From Salinibaculum rarum (GTDB lineage Archaea; Halobacteriota; Halobacteria; Halobacteriales; Haloarculaceae): 64,000 nt of DNA. Both the position numbers and the translations under genes were made by a program. The stretch covers positions 124,001-188,000 of the forward strand of contig NZ_CP129994.1 in NCBI RefSeq assembly GCF_030505615.1, read 5' to 3'. The notes under the pieces are model-generated. The model was not told where the DNA came from and made no database searches. It worked only from the letters and a program-made list of their open reading frames with translations. Positions 1-9,170 of this stretch are shown here, piece by piece; the first letter of the stretch is position 1, and each line of letters begins with the position of its first letter.

Positions 1-1046
1 TCGAGAGATTCCGACTGCACGAAATGCACGCGAATTCCAGACTTGTAGTTCGGATTGATGACTTGCATGTCTCGGAAATTCTCACGAACCTGTTCTTTGA
101 CAGTCGGCGAGAGAGAGTGCCCCTCTGTCGTGTAGACGGTGACATAGATATCCATCTGTCGCGGGTTTGCATCAGGGAGAGGAAGGCCACCCGGTGTTTC
201 ACCTGCTTTCTCCCACCCATCAGCAAGGTTGTCACCGTCCGTATCTGGATTCGTTACGTTTGTGAGATCCTGGAGTTCTTGTGCATCCGCTACCCCGTCA
301 CTGTCGGTATCTGCCTTCGCTGGGTTTGTCCCCTGCTCAAGTTCTTCACTATCAAGCAACCCGTCACCGTCAGTATCTGCCTTCGCTGGATCCATTCCTA
401 ATTCTACTTCTCGCCCATCATTCACGCCATCGTAGTCAGTATCTGCAATCAGTGGATCCGCGTCAAATTCGACTTCACGCCCGTCACTAAGCCCGTCGTC
501 ATCGGTGTCTTTTGTCAGCGGGTCAGAACCGACTTCAACCTCTTTCCCGTCGTTAAGCCCGTCGTTATCTGTGTCCGCCTCAGTGGGATCTGTTTCAAGT
601 TGTCGTTCTTTCTTGTCGTCTAGTCCATCTCCGTCTGTGTCGGCCTTCGTTGGAGATGTGTTGAGTCGGAGTTCGACCCCGTCGTTGAGCCCATCATTGT
701 CTGAATCTGCCTCAGTAGGGTCTATGTCACGTTGATACTCTGTTTGATCGTTCACTCCATCATCATCTGTGTCAGCAGTTGTCGGGTCAGTCCCGAGTTC
801 AGCTTCGGTTCCGTCTTTGAGACCGTCATCATCAGTGTCCGGGTCTGTTGGATCTGTTCCTGATTGGAGTTCAACGCCGTCACCAAGTCCGTCGTTGTCG
901 GTGTCTCCATCAAGTGGATCAGTCCCGCTAAGAATTTCATTGAACGGGGCGACACCATCACCGTCGACGTCGAGAACGGGAACAAAAATCGTTCCGAAGA
1001 TGCACACGACTATTGCAATAGCTGCGAACTTCTGTTTCCGTTTCAT
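1..1046 (-). CDS. Thrombospondin type 3 repeat surface protein, C-terminus cut off by the window edge
   Basis: Reads from an ATG at 1046 leftwards to the window edge with no stop, so the C-terminus is missing. An N-terminal hydrophobic segment (about residues 7-25) suggests export or a membrane anchor. Then come about ten tandem acidic repeats of the type DxDxDGLxDGxE followed by GTDPT, the calcium-binding thrombospondin type 3 pattern. After the repeats the sequence changes to a folded-looking domain beginning MDIYVTVYTTEGHSLSP. I associate this start with archaeal secreted putative metalloproteases that carry the same repeats, but the catalytic motif would lie outside the window. Likely a calcium-stabilised extracellular protein; the enzymatic role is inference. 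Confidence 0.85.
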   Translation of the reverse strand, partial: MKRKQKFAAIAIVVCIFGTIFVPVLDVDGDGVAPFNEILSGTDPLDGDTDNDGLGDGVELQSGTDPTDPDTDDDGLKDGTEAELGTDPTTADTDDDGVNDQTEYQRDIDPTEADSDNDGLNDGVELRLNTSPTKADTDGDGLDDKKERQLETDPTEADTDNDGLNDGKEVEVGSDPLTKDTDDDGLSDGREVEFDADPLIADTDYDGVNDGREVELGMDPAKADTDGDGLLDSEELEQGTNPAKADTDSDGVADAQELQDLTNVTNPDTDGDNLADGWEKAGETPGGLPLPDANPRQMDIYVTVYTTEGHSLSPTVKEQVRENFRDMQVINPNYKSGIRVHFVQSESL

Positions 1047-1138
1047 TGGCTTCACCGGTTGGTATGTGTTGAAGCAATAAGTTTCATTGGCTGACTGGCC
1101 TGTGGGTTAAACTACTAAATAGTACGCCCGCTCAGATT

Positions 1139-1726
1139 TCACACCTCGTCTTGTTGTTCCTGGTGCCCCAAGAACTTCAGGTCTGCATCGAATTTCCGAC
1201 TCCGATAATTGAAGAACACCGACTTCCCGCAGTTTGGGCATTCTTTCTGCCTCGAAATTTGGTCGTATTGCAGGCACGCTTTCCGTGAAAGCGTTTCAAC
1301 TTCTTTGTGTCCAGTTTGTGCGATGCGTGATACTGATCGGAGAATCAGATGGTTTTCCGGATCAGTTGTTTCTCGACGATTGAACGTATTGTGTTCACCG
1401 AAATTATATCCGCAGTGGATGCATGTCACAACCGGTGTTTTCCCCGGTCCGTACAGTGCATCGTCTTCTCCTAATACCTCGTAATTTGCCGTGTAAACCC
1501 GGAGATGATGGCCGTTCTGGCATGTTGCTTCGAGGCGTTTTTGTTCTTTTTGATCTATGAAATTCCGAACGCCATACACACGATCGGGATCTGGTTCTAG
1601 ATAGTCCCACTTTCTTTCCGGGTCACTACTGTATCCTTCAACTCGGAATATCGCCCATGAATCAGGTATCTCTATTCGGGTTTGACTCCCCGAACACAAC
1701 GGGCAGCGCACATTGTAAATATGCAT
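1139..1726 (-). CDS. Zinc-ribbon hypothetical protein
   Basis: A 195-residue protein with several paired cysteines: CPLC near residue 8, a CxxC (CIHC) near residue 102 and CPNC near residue 163. At least two zinc-ribbon-like units are therefore likely. The rest is polar and has no membrane segment. No family recognised. It sits alone between the surface protein and the beta-CASP nuclease, same strand, with gaps of about 90-100 bases on each side. Nucleic-acid binding is a guess from the zinc ribbons only. Confidence 0.7.
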   Translation of the reverse strand: MHIYNVRCPLCSGSQTRIEIPDSWAIFRVEGYSSDPERKWDYLEPDPDRVYGVRNFIDQKEQKRLEATCQNGHHLRVYTANYEVLGEDDALYGPGKTPVVTCIHCGYNFGEHNTFNRRETTDPENHLILRSVSRIAQTGHKEVETLSRKACLQYDQISRQKECPNCGKSVFFNYRSRKFDADLKFLGHQEQQDEV

Positions 1727-1826
1727 ATTGACGATTCACCACTGTGATTTGGTTACTTGGATATACGAAAGGTATAGTTAAATATGTCAGCCTACCCCAA
1801 AGCACCACTCCTACCTGAGGCGAGTT

Positions 1827-3734
1827 TCACCGGATTGTGAGCTCGACTGCGTCACCGTGTTCTAAGTCGTCACCAACGGCATCTGCATCAACTCGCAGGA
1901 GAGTCACATCACTCCCAACGTCCACGACCTGACCGGTCACGTCATCACCACTTACCGCCTGTTCAACCGCAGCAAGCCGTTCCTCGATGTCACCCAACAC
2001 TTCTTGTGACGCGGTGCCTTCTTCGCTCACTTCAGAATTGTCCACATGAGTAGTCACAGCAGTGTCATTCTGTTCTTCGTTCTCATCTTTCTGGTTTGGT
2101 GGTGTTGAAGGCGACTCAATCCCCGGGTCCGGCTGCGGCTCAGCATTCACCTGCTCGTGCGCCACACCCCCGCTGCCATCCGTTGCGTGCGCTTTCTCCT
2201 TTTTGCTACTGCTCCGCGCACCACTCCCCGGGGTTGCTACACTCTTGTCGTTGGGATTGGTCACGACCATCGTTTGGTCTTTGAGTCGCTGAATGGACAC
2301 GCCTTCATTGTACAACACGGGGATTTCGCCGTCTGGGCAGTCTTCAGCTGCGTCTGTCTCGACGTCACGAGGGTCTACGCGCCGGACGGAATCGAACGTC
2401 GCAATTTGCTCATCACCGAACGTGTCCTCAAACGTCGGCTGTTGGTCGTTTTCAGTGCGAATCTGCCGTTCGACACTCTCAGTGACCCACGTTGGTGGAT
2501 GCCAGCGCCCGGTGTGATACAGTAAATAATCTTCTGCTGCGTGTTCAACAGTCCAAAGAAAGCTTGCAGGATATTTGTCTTTGAACGTGCCGTAATTTCC
2601 GTGTTGAACAATCACTTCCATCGGCGCAACGGTGTTGATGAAGTCGTCAATTGCTTCTTCTCTCGGATGAACTTCGTACTCATATGCGGCGATCGTACAG
2701 GCAGCGCTTGACACAGGCTCACCGGATGTCAGTACTTGAATGAACGTCGCATTCCCGTCATCTTTAATCGCGTCGAACAGTACCTTCGCCCCGCCGCCAA
2801 TTGGTTCTTCAGGCCCTGTGATTGTAATCGTCCCAGGTTCGATGACATCATCGGGGTCATCATACACAGGTGTCGCAGTGACATGTTGAAGATCGTAATC
2901 TAGGTCCTTGTAGATTTTCGCGGTAAGGCCGGTGACACGAATCTGGATAGTATCTTCAAAGTAGTCTATGAGGTGGTTCACTAGGTATGCGATATGCACA
3001 CCACTTAGCGCTGTTGCGGCGCCAACAACACGTTGCCCAGCGGTTGCTGCTTCGTATAGTGCGCCAATAGCATCTGTGAGCTCTGTGTTGACGCCATTTT
3101 CAGTGACAATGTCTTCAGAAGCAGTTGGTGAGTTGAGAAACACTGCGTCAATATCAATGGGTGGTGGTGTGAGACCGCGATAGCCTGCGACGTTTGAGAA
3201 CGTGAAATCACCGGTCACAAGGATATGTTTTGTTTCACCACTGTCGGAAAACCGGATGATGAATCCGCACGCACCGGGCGTATGCCCTACAGGCAATGGG
3301 TGTATTTCGACATTGGGAAAGATTTGTTGCCAGTCTGTGATTGGATTCAGATGGTCTACAACAGTTTCAGATTCCCATGAGTTGTCTTCATGGAGTTCTG
3401 GGTATGTTGCTATTGATTCTGGAGTTTCAGATGTCCCATAGTTTTTCGCGCCTTCGTCAAGGATATTTTCGAGAATAGCCGCAGTTCCCTCTGACGTGTA
3501 AATAGGCACATTCGCCTCTGCGACTTCTGATAAGGATTTGATGTGGTCAAGATGTGCGTGCGTGACAAGCACACCAATAAGCCGTTCATCGTCGTCAAGG
3601 AGGAATTCTGGATCGACGTTTTTCCCTGCATCGACGAGAAGACACGCTGTAGTGTCTTCTATGTCGTCGTGAAATTTGATGAGATATGATTCGTCGCCGT
3701 ACTTCGGGTTCGCATTTTCGAATGACACGTTCAT
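1827..3734 (-). CDS. Metallo-beta-lactamase/beta-CASP nuclease-like protein
   Basis: The N-terminal half has metallo-beta-lactamase signatures: a metal-binding THAHLDH motif near residue 58, a later GH in PVGHTPGACGF, and the aspartate in VTGDFTF. The region after it fits a beta-CASP insertion, as in archaeal RNase J/CPSF-type RNA-processing enzymes. The last ~170 residues are an acidic, low-complexity linker followed by a short beta-rich tail (GQVVDVGSDVTLL...). The family acts on RNA by endo- or 5'-exonuclease cleavage; RNA as substrate here is inferred from family membership. At 635 residues it is longer than minimal family members because of the linker. Confidence 0.75.
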   Translation of the reverse strand: MNVSFENANPKYGDESYLIKFHDDIEDTTACLLVDAGKNVDPEFLLDDDERLIGVLVTHAHLDHIKSLSEVAEANVPIYTSEGTAAILENILDEGAKNYGTSETPESIATYPELHEDNSWESETVVDHLNPITDWQQIFPNVEIHPLPVGHTPGACGFIIRFSDSGETKHILVTGDFTFSNVAGYRGLTPPPIDIDAVFLNSPTASEDIVTENGVNTELTDAIGALYEAATAGQRVVGAATALSGVHIAYLVNHLIDYFEDTIQIRVTGLTAKIYKDLDYDLQHVTATPVYDDPDDVIEPGTITITGPEEPIGGGAKVLFDAIKDDGNATFIQVLTSGEPVSSAACTIAAYEYEVHPREEAIDDFINTVAPMEVIVQHGNYGTFKDKYPASFLWTVEHAAEDYLLYHTGRWHPPTWVTESVERQIRTENDQQPTFEDTFGDEQIATFDSVRRVDPRDVETDAAEDCPDGEIPVLYNEGVSIQRLKDQTMVVTNPNDKSVATPGSGARSSSKKEKAHATDGSGGVAHEQVNAEPQPDPGIESPSTPPNQKDENEEQNDTAVTTHVDNSEVSEEGTASQEVLGDIEERLAAVEQAVSGDDVTGQVVDVGSDVTLLRVDADAVGDDLEHGDAVELTIR

Positions 3735-3846
3735 AGTTTATCACGGTAATTTACCGGGTCTGAACGGGATTTCGGCTATTCAGGCCCGTGTTTGAACTAT
3801 GCGCTAGGGCTTGTTAAACATTGCAGAAATCTTGACAGGGACACAT

Positions 3847-4302
3847 TCAGCGATCGTGCTGGAGTACGAGAACCCCGACCAGAGAGGATATCAGGAGAAA
3901 TGCGAGGAGTGCTTGGTTTGGAATTGATAACCAGAGAATTCGTATGTTTACTGTCGAGCATGCAAGAGAACCACAACTTGCGCTTGGAGCAAGCTGAATG
4001 TACGAATGATACGCGGCGATTGCTGCTCCTGGAAGAGTATAAGCTAAGATCAGCGGTGCGAGTTCTCGAGAGCGCATATAGGCGGCGTACCCGAGTAATG
4101 GAACAAGCGGATACATGAAAATTCGCTGGAACCAACACAGCTCGCACGGGAAAAATCCGAGCACATTACTATAAGACAGACTCCCGAGAGTTGCAACTAC
4201 TGCGATGCAACCTGCCACCCCGAACACAACACGACTATCAGTGACTTGCTTTCGAAGCATCATGACATAGTGGGATGGTTCATACACGCCGAAGAAATTC
4301 AC
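3847..4302 (-). CDS. DsbB-family disulfide bond formation membrane protein
   Basis: A 151-residue protein with four likely membrane helices and a CELC motif in [10 protein letters not shown], the quinone-proximal redox motif of DsbB. A second cysteine pair appears in the loop around SCGSLAC. The DsbB family passes electrons from a DsbA-like thiol oxidase to the quinone pool. Its start overlaps the stop of the upstream thioredoxin-fold lipoprotein by four bases, so the two are almost certainly translated together and form a DsbA/DsbB-like pair at the outer face of the membrane. Confidence 0.85.
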   Translation of the reverse strand: MNFFGVYEPSHYVMMLRKQVTDSRVVFGVAGCIAVVATLGSLSYSNVLGFFPCELCWFQRIFMYPLVPLLGYAAYMRSRELAPLILAYTLPGAAIAAYHSYIQLAPSASCGSLACSTVNIRILWLSIPNQALLAFLLISSLVGVLVLQHDR

Positions 4303-4940
4303 CGTTGCTTCAGACTCTCAATTTGTGCACTAATCGACCGGAAATCTCTCGGGACTTGTTCCCCATTAACGGTAACCCATGGCGTGCCTTCCACCCCGTT
4401 GTTCTCGCCTTTCTGTTTATCTGTCTCAATTGTCTTCCGGTAGGCCTGATTTTGAATAGCGGGTTCCACAATACTCGATTCCGTTTTTGTCATCTTGTCC
4501 GCGATCGATTTCAGTGTCCCCACACTGTAATCAGATTGATACTCGTAGGCGTTCCTCACGAAAACCCAGAACGCTTCTCGGCCAGCTGAAGCCTGGACTT
4601 TCCGAGCTACATACGCGACATCCCACGACCACCTATTCATCGGGAGCGGGTAGTCATGGTGAACGTACTTGATACTCCCATCTTTGATGTACTCTTGGTA
4701 AAGCCGAGGAAGAACCTTCAAATTAAATGCGCGACAGTGAGAACACGAGTAATCTTCCCAGACTTCAACAACAACATCACCCTGTTCATCGCCAAGATAC
4801 GGGTTAGAAAGATCCTCATAAGATTTCCCGCCACTCCCTGTCCCAGGGAGGTTTGAGCATCCAGCAAGGGCAGTGGCTGCTGTCATTCCGCCGGCTTTCA
4901 AAACCTGGCGACGAGACATAGTTGTGTCGGTCAAACGCAT
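4299..4940 (-). CDS. DsbA-like thioredoxin-fold lipoprotein
   Basis: The N-terminus carries a twin-arginine signal (SRRQVLKAGG) followed by a lipobox ending TALAGC near residue 28, so this is a Tat-exported, lipid-anchored haloarchaeal protein. The mature part has a thioredoxin-fold active site in EDYSCSHCRAF and a cis-proline-type segment GTPWVTVNG near the end, matching DsbA/DsbG-like oxidoreductases (Thioredoxin_4). It overlaps the DsbB-like gene by four bases. Inferred role: oxidative folding of secreted proteins, with electrons passed to DsbB. Confidence 0.88.
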   Translation of the reverse strand: MRLTDTTMSRRQVLKAGGMTAATALAGCSNLPGTGSGGKSYEDLSNPYLGDEQGDVVVEVWEDYSCSHCRAFNLKVLPRLYQEYIKDGSIKYVHHDYPLPMNRWSWDVAYVARKVQASAGREAFWVFVRNAYEYQSDYSVGTLKSIADKMTKTESSIVEPAIQNQAYRKTIETDKQKGENNGVEGTPWVTVNGEQVPRDFRSISAQIESLKQR

Positions 4941-4977
4941 TCTATATCACTCCGTAAGTGTGATTCACAATAAAAAG

Positions 4978-6648
4978 TTAGCGTGCATCCGCCGCTGGTT
5001 TTCCTTCCCAACCGGTAGTTGTCGCGTATGCCGACCGGTCCAGTGTTGCGGTCACTAATCCGACGAAGGCTGGGCTCGGCGACAATGGTCGAGAGTTGTA
5101 CTCGGGATGGAACTGCGTCCCAAAGAAAAACGGGTGCTTAGCGTACTCGACGAGTTCCATCCGATTGTTCATCTCTCCAGAAAACGTGAGTTGGCCTGCC
5201 TCAAGACGATCAATGTAGTCCGGATTCACTTCGAACCGGTGTCGGTGCCGACCCTCGCACGTATCACCAGTGTACAGTGTGTCTGCGAGAGAGTCAGATT
5301 CAATTGCAGCTGTGTATGCGCCAAGTCGCATTGTCCCACCGAGATTCTCCACATCGTACTGTTCCGGCATGATGTCAATGACTGGGTGTGGCGTGTCCTC
5401 GTCGAATTCTGTGGAATGCGCCGCAGTCAACCCGAGCACGTTCTGCGCGTATTCAATGACGGCGACTTGGAAGCCAAGACACAACCCGAGGTAGGGGACA
5501 TCGTTTTCTCGGGCGTACTGTGCGGCGCGAATCTTCCCGCCGACGCCGCGTTCGCCAAATCCGCCAGGGACAATAATCCCGTCAACGCCAGTGAGTGACT
5601 GGACAGAATCAGTGATGTCCTCTGCGTGCACCCATCGCGTCTCCACGCTCGTGTTAAGCTCCATCCCTGCATGCCTGAGGGCTTCGTACACCGACATGTA
5701 CGCATCATCCATTCCGTACTTTCCAACAAGCGCGATCTCCACACTGTCAGTGCGCTCAGCAGTCACACGGTCACGCCACCTGTAATCCCGGTCATCCTCT
5801 GGGTACGCGTCGTCTGCAATCCCCAGTTGTTCCATCACGTATTCACCGAACCCTTCCGCCTCGAGGACTTCCGGGACTTCGTAAATCTCATCGACATCTG
5901 GGTTGGAGATCACAGCGTCAGTTGGTACATCGCAGAACAACGCGATTTTCTCACGCGGCTTTTCTTCGAGTTGATCTTCGCACCGCCCAACAATGATGTC
6001 TGGTTGCAGGCCGATGCTTCGAACTTCCTTCACGCTGTGCTGCGTGGGTTTCGTTTTCTGCTCGCCAGCCTCCGAATACGGAAGCAATGTGACGTGCGTG
6101 AGCAGGAAATCATCGCTCGCCTCTTCAGTTTGGAACTGGCGGAGAGCTTCAAGAAACGGCATCCCTTCAATGTCACCGACTGTCCCACCAACCTCTATAA
6201 TGCACACGTCGTGACCTTCTGCGACTTCACGAATGCGTTTCTTGATGTTATCTGTGATGTGCGGGATGATCTGCACAGTCTTCCCGAGATACTCACCACT
6301 CCGTTCTTTTTCGATGACGTCCTGGTAGACTTTCCCTGTCGTAATATTGTTCGCTGCGGTCATCTCAACGTCTAGGAACCGCTCGTAATTCCCAAGATCA
6401 AGATCAACTTCTGCGCCGTCGTCCAGTACGTACACTTCGCCGTGCTGGAAGGGATTCATTGTCCCGGCGTCTACGTTCAAGTACGGGTCAATTTTCACTG
6501 CCGTCACGTCGAACCCGGCATTTTCGAGGAGACGCCCAAGACTCGCTGCGGTAATGCCTTTCCCAAGTCCGCTCATGACACCACCAGTAACGAATACGAA
6601 TTTGTCACCGAGTGTTTCGTCGTACTCGGGACTGCTCTCTGTCGGCAT
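4978..6648 (-). CDS. pyrG: CTP synthase
   Basis: A 556-residue protein of full family length. The N-terminal synthetase domain begins [15 protein letters not shown], the P-loop that binds ATP, and continues with the highly conserved [13 protein letters not shown]. The C-terminal glutamine amidotransferase domain has the nucleophile cysteine in LGLCLGFQ and the histidine/glutamate pair in [10 protein letters not shown]. It makes CTP from UTP, ATP and glutamine, the last step of pyrimidine nucleotide synthesis. It stands as a single gene, with no other pyrimidine genes next to it. Confidence 0.98.
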   Translation of the reverse strand: MPTESSPEYDETLGDKFVFVTGGVMSGLGKGITAASLGRLLENAGFDVTAVKIDPYLNVDAGTMNPFQHGEVYVLDDGAEVDLDLGNYERFLDVEMTAANNITTGKVYQDVIEKERSGEYLGKTVQIIPHITDNIKKRIREVAEGHDVCIIEVGGTVGDIEGMPFLEALRQFQTEEASDDFLLTHVTLLPYSEAGEQKTKPTQHSVKEVRSIGLQPDIIVGRCEDQLEEKPREKIALFCDVPTDAVISNPDVDEIYEVPEVLEAEGFGEYVMEQLGIADDAYPEDDRDYRWRDRVTAERTDSVEIALVGKYGMDDAYMSVYEALRHAGMELNTSVETRWVHAEDITDSVQSLTGVDGIIVPGGFGERGVGGKIRAAQYARENDVPYLGLCLGFQVAVIEYAQNVLGLTAAHSTEFDEDTPHPVIDIMPEQYDVENLGGTMRLGAYTAAIESDSLADTLYTGDTCEGRHRHRFEVNPDYIDRLEAGQLTFSGEMNNRMELVEYAKHPFFFGTQFHPEYNSRPLSPSPAFVGLVTATLDRSAYATTTGWEGKPAADAR

Positions 6649-6740
6649 ATCACATCTCGTGTTCCTAAGCCCTTAGTGATTTGGAGTGGTTCAGTGACAA
6701 GCCCCGCGCTACCGTGCGCAAGGCAGGTGACGGTTGTCAC

Positions 6741-6770
6741 ATATCGTGTTCAGACATATCGTGTTCAGAA
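6741..6770. repeat. 15-bp tandem duplication
   Basis: The unit CATATCGTGTTCAGA occurs twice back to back upstream of pyrG, ending just inside the 3' end of the next gene. It is an exact two-copy tandem repeat. It may be a replication slippage product or a doubled operator; nothing else in the sequence decides between these. Confidence 0.8.
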
Positions 6771-7091
6771 AATTAGGAGGTACGCAGCTGTACTCACCAC
6801 GGCAGGAAGCACGCCGAACACGCCACCCCCAATGGCAATGAGTTGCCATCGGTCAGCATGAATCACTGATAACCCAACGGTGAACAGAACCCCGACCACG
6901 GGAAGTAATCCGCCGACACCCCCTACCATGAGATACGCTACAACGTAGATGGAAGTGACAAAAACCACGTGAACGCTGACGAACCCAAGAATAAGGAATT
7001 TCTCGAAGCCCGAAAGTTCGCTCGGGGTTAGGTCAGTGGCTTCCAACGACCGTACAAGAGAGTCAGACCGCTCAGTAGTGTCCTCTGACAT
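6765..7091 (-). CDS. Small integral membrane protein
   Basis: A 108-residue protein with a polar, acidic N-terminus of about 30 residues, then three hydrophobic stretches separated by short polar turns. No family recognised. It lies between top6A and pyrG on the same strand and its end touches the 15-bp tandem repeat. It could be cotranscribed with Top6A, whose stop is 60 bases upstream. Confidence 0.65.
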   Translation of the reverse strand: MSEDTTERSDSLVRSLEATDLTPSELSGFEKFLILGFVSVHVVFVTSIYVVAYLMVGGVGGLLPVVGVLFTVGLSVIHADRWQLIAIGGGVFGVLPAVVSTAAYLLIF

Positions 7092-7150
7092 TACCTGTAC
7101 TTGTGTGTCGTACCTATCGTGGTTTATACGTTAGTATGAGCGGCGAAACG

Positions 7151-8275
7151 TTACAGGATATTCATCTCGGCGAGTCGTTCTGGGAGGTACGTCTCGGTGA
7201 CGAAGTCTAACCCGTGCGAGGCAAGTGATTGCTGTTCACTCTTTTTCTCGATGTCTAGTTGGAGTTCGATTTGTTCGCGCCAGAAGTCCGTGTCGAATCG
7301 CGGGTCTTCTAATTCGGACTCGAGGGCGTTGATGTCGTTTTCGCTGAGTGGATCTGTCGGGAGCTCGTATTCAACGATGTCTTTTGGGCGTACACCGATG
7401 AATTGGGCTTCCGGCGTCGCTAGGTACCGTGATAGGTGCGCGGATTTGATGCTGCCGTATGCGACACTCGCAAAGATGCGATATGACCACGGGTCACCGT
7501 CTGCGAACACAGTGATCGGGAGGCCGAGTTCATCATGTAGGCGTTTTGTGAGACGGCGCGTTGCACGTGCTGGTTGGCCCTTCAGATGGACGACAATGCA
7601 GTTGTAGTCGTCGTCGAACCCGTTTTCGATGAGTCGGTCGCGCATCCCACCGGTCTCCACAGCGAGCACGAAATCAGCGTTGTGATCGAGAAATTCGATT
7701 TGGTCAGGGTCGTTCGGGATTTGGTAGCCGCCCTCACCAACGTCTTTCTGGCAGTGAATCTCGCGTTCACCACGTCGAGTTTGTTCGCGGATTTTCAGTG
7801 GCCCCATCACGGTTGCGCCGGATTCCTCTGGGCGCATATGGAATTCCTCACGCCGCACTCCCGTGACGATTTCAAGGTCTTCGATGAGGTTGTCTGATTC
7901 GCTCTGTTTGTTGAATTGTGCGTTTTCAGAGTCCCAACTTTCGCTGAGATAGTAGAGTTCTCGCAGCGTCGAAGACCGGTCTTCTTCTAGCTGCTGGACG
8001 AGGAATTCTATGGTGTACATTGCTTTCAGTAGTTTCCGCGCACCACTTGGATTGTTCGCGGTGCGCGTCGACGTGCGGTTCCCGTACACCCACACGTCGT
8101 CTTCCTCGTCGTATTCGATGTTTTTCTTGGTGCGCGTTGGGACATTGATGTGTGGGATGTCCCCTGTTTCGAGTTGCTCAGTCAGCTGGACGGCAAGACG
8201 CCGGAGTCGGTCTTCTGGCGGGGCAGTTTCGCCAAGGGAAGCGAGAGTCGTGTCAGTCTCGGACTCTGTGCTCAT
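7151..8275 (-). CDS. top6A: DNA topoisomerase VI subunit A
   Basis: A 374-residue Spo11/Top6A family protein. The 5Y-CAP/winged-helix domain holds the active-site tyrosine region RELYYL (tyrosines 108-109). The TOPRIM domain shows the acidic glutamate in LAVETGG and the DxD in FADGDPW that bind magnesium. It cuts double-stranded DNA through a tyrosyl-DNA link, relaxing and decatenating DNA together with subunit B. In many haloarchaea top6A follows top6B and neighbours gyrBA; here no top6B is present, and the upstream neighbour is an RNA-rich region instead. Confidence 0.97.
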   Translation of the reverse strand: MSTESETDTTLASLGETAPPEDRLRRLAVQLTEQLETGDIPHINVPTRTKKNIEYDEEDDVWVYGNRTSTRTANNPSGARKLLKAMYTIEFLVQQLEEDRSSTLRELYYLSESWDSENAQFNKQSESDNLIEDLEIVTGVRREEFHMRPEESGATVMGPLKIREQTRRGEREIHCQKDVGEGGYQIPNDPDQIEFLDHNADFVLAVETGGMRDRLIENGFDDDYNCIVVHLKGQPARATRRLTKRLHDELGLPITVFADGDPWSYRIFASVAYGSIKSAHLSRYLATPEAQFIGVRPKDIVEYELPTDPLSENDINALESELEDPRFDTDFWREQIELQLDIEKKSEQQSLASHGLDFVTETYLPERLAEMNIL

Positions 8276-8451
8276 AGTGGTGTGTCCTGTGTATGAGTGG
8301 TTTCGTTAAAAGCAGCCGGGATTCACACTACCGGAATCACTCACTGTCGATGTTTTTATCCCTTGGCGTATTACTTCTTCCGTAATATTTCTCCGGGGTG
8401 GGATGTCTTCTTCCGCGTTTGCTTTTGATGACGCACGGAACAACCCCCAAT

Positions 8452-8460
8452 CTTTAAGTA
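8452..8460 (+). promoter_or_regulatory. Putative TATA box for the 8.5-9.0 kb RNA locus
   Basis: CTTTAAGTA, preceded by an A/C-rich stretch, resembles an archaeal TATA/BRE. A start about 25 bases downstream would fall near 8483, just before GC-rich, highly structured sequence. No coding start fits this promoter. Confidence 0.4.
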
Positions 8461-8482
8461 CTTCGGTACTATATGCAGAGAT

Positions 8483-8978
8483 GAGTAGGTCCGCCCCAGC
8501 GAGGCGGCGCTCAAAACACATCCATGATGGCTGCTCGCCGCACCATACCCGCGACCGCGCCCACCCTCACCGTGAGAGCGGCAGGTGCGTGCGGCCACCA
8601 CCGACGCGGCGACCAGCCAGAATGTGGACACCAAGTCCACACCGACTCCATGGGTGCCACCGATGTGTTCCAATTCCCAGTTCAAGAAGGGGAACACGAT
8701 ATTCAGGCACCCGATTTCCAAGTCGGTGCCTAACTCGGCCCGGACAAGGCACCTCCCAAACGGGACTACCCCTTCGGGGGCGCCAAACCCGGGCGACGCC
8801 GCGCGCACCTCGCTGAGGCAACACGCGCTTTCCTCGCCGTGGTGCTTCACATACCGCACCTAACCCCAGTGAGAGCTGGTGCAGGCTGCGAGGCGCGGCA
8901 TGGTTCTGACGTACGCCGTGAACCTCGGCGTACCTGGCACGACACAACACGGGAGCAGTAGCTGTGCGGCTACCCAGC
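8483..8978 (+). ncRNA. Unassigned GC-rich structured RNA locus
   Basis: About 490 bases, visibly richer in GC than the surroundings and full of long perfect or near-perfect helices. 8529-8541 pairs with 8606-8618 (12 pairs, one C/C mismatch). A three-stage arm pairs 8642-8647 with 8721-8726, 8652-8658 with 8706-8712, and 8665-8671 with 8691-8697. A perfect 8-bp stem with a 7-base loop lies at 8911-8933. Open frames here are arginine/histidine-rich and unlike the acidic proteome. Its position beside tRNAs and RNase P RNA made SRP RNA the first guess, but I cannot find the conserved helix-8 motif on either strand. The strand is inferred from the TATA-like box and the neighbouring RNAs; more than one RNA is possible. 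Confidence 0.55.
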
Positions 8979-8980
8979 AA

Positions 8981-9055
8981 AGTCCCATAGGGTAGCACGG
9001 CCAATCCTACGGCCCTCTGGCGGCCGCGACCGCGGTTCGAATCCGCGTGGGACTA
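8981..9055 (+). tRNA. tRNA-Gln (CUG)
   Basis: Cloverleaf with acceptor arms AGTCCCA and TGGGACT, discriminator A, anticodon loop CTCTGGC giving CUG, and T arm GCGGTTCGAATCCGC. The CCA end is not encoded. Confidence 0.92.
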
Positions 9056-9095
9056 CTTTACCGTGCAGCGTCCCTGCTCCTCGATGATCCTGCTT

Positions 9096-9170
9096 GCCCG
9101 GCTAGTGTAGTCCGGACCATCATCGACCCCTGTCACGGGTCGGACCTGGGTTCGAATCCCAGGCCGGGCG
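9096..9170 (+). tRNA. tRNA-Asp (GUC), copy 1
   Basis: Acceptor GCCCGGC pairs with GCCGGGC, discriminator G. The anticodon loop CTGTCAC gives GUC on a GACCC/GGGTC stem. The T arm is complete (TTCGAAT loop). A second Asp gene with the same anticodon is at 11305. Confidence 0.92.

Noticed and set aside
41..1000. CRISPR-like periodic spacing
   Set aside because: The periodicity is that of coding thrombospondin type 3 repeats; units are diverged and in frame.
3792..4118. Plus-strand frame opposite the DsbB-like gene
   Set aside because: Shadow of a clear membrane protein with a CELC motif on the other strand.
5626..6375. 249-codon plus-strand frame inside pyrG
   Set aside because: Antisense to a complete, conserved CTP synthase; basic and Phe/Val-rich, unlike real proteins here.
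8371..8859. Long minus-strand frame of 162 codons across the RNA-rich region
   Set aside because: Arg/Cys/His-rich, not acidic and overlapping strongly paired sequence; it looks like a chance frame in GC-rich RNA genes.
8483..8978. Calling this locus SRP (7S) RNA
   Set aside because: The conserved helix-8 GGAAG/AGCAG loop could not be found on either strand, so the name is not supported.
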